Assembly (NCBI GenBank): GCA_029224185.1
Contig: CM055196.1
Coordinates: 15,953,509 to 16,017,508, forward strand
DNA length: 64,000 nt
Direction: 5' to 3'
Source: Karalla daura
Taxonomy: Eukaryota; Chordata; Actinopteri; Chaetodontiformes; Leiognathidae
A program made the position numbers and the translations under genes. The notes beneath the pieces are model-generated. The model did no database searches. It was given only the letters and a program-made list of their open reading frames with translations, and had not been told where the DNA came from. Position 1 is the first letter of the stretch. Each line of letters begins with the position of its first letter. Shown in pieces: positions 57,867-64,000 of this stretch.

Positions 57867-58453
57867 GAAAAGGATGTATAAAGGATCGAAGATTAATCAG
57901 AATCTTATTTTTGTAATTTCTTGTTGTGTGTCGTCTCTTCCAGTCAAGGTCTTCCTCCTCCCTGCTTATGATGTTAGCGACGCTCCATCCAGGAAGAGGA
58001 GGAGGAGGAACAATAAGGACTCATGTGAACGCATTTTCATCATTACTGTGATTCTGAAGTTTAACACGCTAAAGAAACAGGAGGCAAGGCTGAAGGTTGA
58101 ATTGCAGCGAAACATCTCTCCTCCTCCTCACCGAGTCAGTATGAACATTTTCACCCCCCCCCCCACCACACACACACACGCACACACGCACACACACGCA
58201 CACACATTGAACCTCCTAAGCAGCCAGAACAGGGTCTGCAGGGACCCAGTGGGATGCGGCTGCTGGATCTCAGATCTCTGTGACTCATTCCTGGAGGAGA
58301 AGAAGACTTCGGCGTCTGCTCTGAATTGGTTGAAGGTGTTGATGTGTGTTTTTATATGCTAAGGAAGGCGGCCGGTCACGCGATTGACATGTTTCCATTC
58401 TTGGAGCTCAGTGACGTCGTGTTGAGTAGATTATGTCCGGGCTCGGGAGTCAA

Positions 58454-58459
58454 ATTAAA
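58454..58459 (+). terminator. TBC1D15: TBC1D15 poly(A) signal ATTAAA
   Basis: First common hexamer variant after the stop codon (670 bp downstream), followed by a TG-rich stretch (TCTTGTTGTTTCTGTC). A canonical AATAAA at 59028-59033 may serve a longer 3' UTR. Confidence 0.45.
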
Positions 58460-58469
58460 GGCTGTCACT

Positions 58470-60780
58470 CAACTCCTCCAGAGCTCTTGTTGTTTCTGTC
58501 AGCTGCCAGATCGACATCGACCACTGCGTTGTCAGCCTCGCCTCCGATTGGCTGACTGAGAGCAGACAGAGGTGGCGCTAACACTCCGGAGGATGGTGAA
58601 TGGGTTGCGCCTGTGGTATCCATAGCAACGGCAGATGTGCACGCTCCTGCTGCTTTGATAACATCAGTAACCAGAACGTTCCTCTGACTTCATGCTGCAG
58701 TGGTGCTAACACAGGTCAACTCCTTCCGAATTGTTTGGATCAGCTAAACAACCATCTGTCTAATGCTGAGCTTTAAGAGAGTGTGAAAATATTCTGGTCA
58801 AATCAACAACGAGCAGCTTTTCTACGACCAGAGTATCAGTTTGTGGTGACAGCTTCATCACGAGCAGAGAGTGGCGTCCCAGCAGGCCGACAGGCAGGCG
58901 GGCGTTGGCGTGGACAGTCATCGTGATCAGCGACACCTCACCTCAGCGATGCAGCTCAGTTTCCGCCGCAGCTTCGACCTTTTTGTGATTTCGGCTCTTT
59001 TCATGTAATCGATGGATCACTCTGGGCAATAAAACAGTTTCAGGTGTGTTTTTATCATCCACGAAAACGAGCCAGCTGATCCAAGCAGAGATCGCGCACC
59101 GATTCATGTGAACAGCAACTTGCCGCGTGTTCGTAAAAGTAGTCGCCATTCATTTAATTTTTGTACATTCATTCATGGATTTCTGTCTCGTTTCCTGTGT
59201 GAGCACGGAAAGCACACAAAGCCAGAGAGCTGGTGACGCAAACAAGCACACACAGAGGCATTCATTCAACTGTGCTGTCAAACTTCAGAAATAAAGGTAA
59301 ATGAGGCAAGCGTGACCTTTAGCCTTTAGTTTTGCATGTAATCAAATTGTGAAAGCGGCGAGGATCTAGCATGGCGAGGCCATGTGATGCCAGCCGGTAA
59401 ACGCATCTGAGCGATCAGAATCGGATGTGAATGTCCAGCAGGAAATGGGATGGGTTTGCACACTTATTTAAATTCATCCTCTGCTCATGAATCTCTTGAC
59501 GAAATGTCAGAGGAATAAAACGGTTCTTTCTTCCAAATGCCACTTCAGTTGCTTTCATGTGAGTGATGGACGTTCTCCACCCCCTCCCTCCCTCCCTCAC
59601 TCCTTCCTTGATGGGAGACATTTGGCGCTGAAACCGGAGGAGACGGAGGAAGGTATCTGCTGCAATCAGCTCATAAAGCAGCCTCGGACCGAGAACAAAG
59701 CAGCCCGGCCTCTGCCGCCGTCTCACAGCTCCTTCATTTCCTGCGAGGCAGGAAATTGAACCAGCTAGCTGACGATAGCTCGGCCGCTTATCAAACCCCT
59801 ATCTCTGTGGCTTTTATTGAGGTTGCGGCTCTTTGTGTGGACTGGCTGTCAGTCACTGCTGTGTAACACAACATAACAACCACAAATAACATTAGAGAGG
59901 AGGTGAAAATGGAAAACATTGAGGCATAATTCATTAATTAACAGCTCCTGAACAATTTACTGTGAAGGAGACTCATATGTTTTCATTTCTGTTGGTTTAA
60001 GATCAGATATATTAACATCTATTTGTAGTATTATTATTAGTATTATTATTTGACATCTGTTACATCACCTGGCACCTCAGTTCCCATTATTAAAGCGGTT
60101 TCCCTTTTTTGCAGTCTTGCAAAAATGACTGTTGATTTCATTTTGTTTTAGTATTCTATAGTTATGTATTAGTAGTGTTTCATCCATTCATTGATGTTCC
60201 TAAAACAGCCCATATCCACAGGTGTAACAAGGATTTAGTGGAGCCCATCTTGGGACTGCAAATCAGGGAGGATTCTTGGGAGACACAGAATACATCAGTT
60301 CACCAGTTCATTCACATACTCACAGCACGATATTAATAGTCATCAGCCTAACCCTGCATGTTTTTGGAATTATTAGTCCCCATAGTCCCCAAATTAGTCC
60401 CCATTGAAATTCCATGTTACCACATGGAAAAAATGACATATTAGAATGATCATATATATAATACGTTGTAAGAAACCATTGTGTGTGTGAATCGTAAGGG
60501 AAGTGGAAATAAAGTCTAGGCGGGGTGACACGATAAACACCTGTTAGCATTGTTGCCATGTTAGCTCTCTGGTGTTTGCACACCAGATGGTGGAAGGAAG
60601 GTGGAAGCACAGCCCTGGCTCTGTCACAACATCTGTCGCTGCTTATTTTTCCACCAGTGCTGATGACAAGACGACGACAGAGCCGCAATGATGCAGGCGT
60701 TTTCGGTAGAGGGAGGGGCTTCGGTGCCCTGTCCCCTCTCCTCACCTCCTCCATACACACACACAAACACACACACACAC
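58470..60780. other. Intergenic region between TBC1D15 and TPH2
   Basis: No coding exon recognised. AATAAA hexamers at about 59028, 59291 and 59513 could be alternative TBC1D15 ends. Short homopurine and (CA)n tracts only; no clear transposon. Confidence 0.5.
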
Positions 60781-60805
60781 ACACACCCGCCTCCATCATC
60801 ATCAG

Positions 60806-60812
60806 TATTTAA
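60806..60812 (+). promoter_or_regulatory. TPH2: Possible TATA-like element of TPH2
   Basis: TATTTAA about 175 bp upstream of the TPH2 start codon, just after a (CA)n tract and before a GC-rich leader. Position suits a core promoter, but the motif is a weak TATA match. Confidence 0.35.
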
Positions 60813-60981
60813 CCGAGGGGGCTGGCGTGGGGCCGGTGTGGTGCCCACAGTTATCTTTCTGTCGGGGAGGCTGCGAGCAGCAGCAGAACGCAGCAGGCTG
60901 GAGCCCTGGTACTCCTACACCCACTGGTACCCCATGGCCTCGCCCCATGTGAAGAAGGACTGCCCTGAGCCGGTGCCCAGG

Positions 60982-64000
<3,019 letters not shown>

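Noticed and set aside
60688..60933. Longer TPH2 start at 60688
   Set aside because: The open frame extends that far, but it crosses a (CA)n tract and the likely core promoter, and the residues are low complexity. The TPH2-type N terminus starts at 60982.

Overview
The window is a gene-dense piece of a teleost fish nuclear genome. Introns are short, often 80-600 bp, with GT-AG boundaries. Long (CA/GT)n microsatellites are frequent, L2/CR1-like repeat fragments are scattered through it, and the proteins align closely with vertebrate families. Five protein-coding genes were reconstructed exon by exon. In each complete gene the exon phases match at every junction and the summed coding length is a multiple of three.

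Layout, left to right: FRS2 (minus, coding 1893-5623), a myristoylated FGF/neurotrophin receptor docking adaptor; PTPRB/VE-PTP (minus, coding 9485-31804), a 17-fibronectin-repeat receptor tyrosine phosphatase with two apparent first exons; ZFC3H1 (minus, coding 35746-48979), the CCCH zinc-finger and TPR-like scaffold of nuclear RNA decay; TBC1D15 (plus, 51316-57786), a Rab GTPase-activating protein; and TPH2 (plus, from 60982, running off the right edge), neuronal tryptophan hydroxylase. From memory, human 12q15-q21 carries FRS2-PTPRB-ZFC3H1-TBC1D15-TPH2 in this order, so this is conserved microsynteny in compressed form. The human neighbours KCNMB4, PTPRR, TSPAN8, LGR5, THAP2, TMEM19 and RAB21 are not seen here. 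The genes do not form a pathway. FRS2 and PTPRB both act in receptor tyrosine kinase signalling, but their adjacency is syntenic, not operonic.

The most notable internal structure is in PTPRB. A long form starts at 31804 and adds a ricin-B-like (mannose-receptor Cys-rich type) domain and a ~485-residue Ser/Thr mucin exon with a coding tetrapeptide repeat. A second signal-peptide exon at 24674-24733 joins the same fibronectin exon in the same phase and gives the classical VE-PTP form. Other points are (TG)n tracts directly at several splice sites, a GC-AG intron in ZFC3H1, an 18-nt microexon in PTPRB, and an apparently missing GRB2 docking tyrosine in FRS2. I found no rRNA, CRISPR array, complete transposon or viral gene. 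Nothing looks like an undescribed multi-gene system; this is ordinary vertebrate chromosomal DNA with some interesting gene-structure details.
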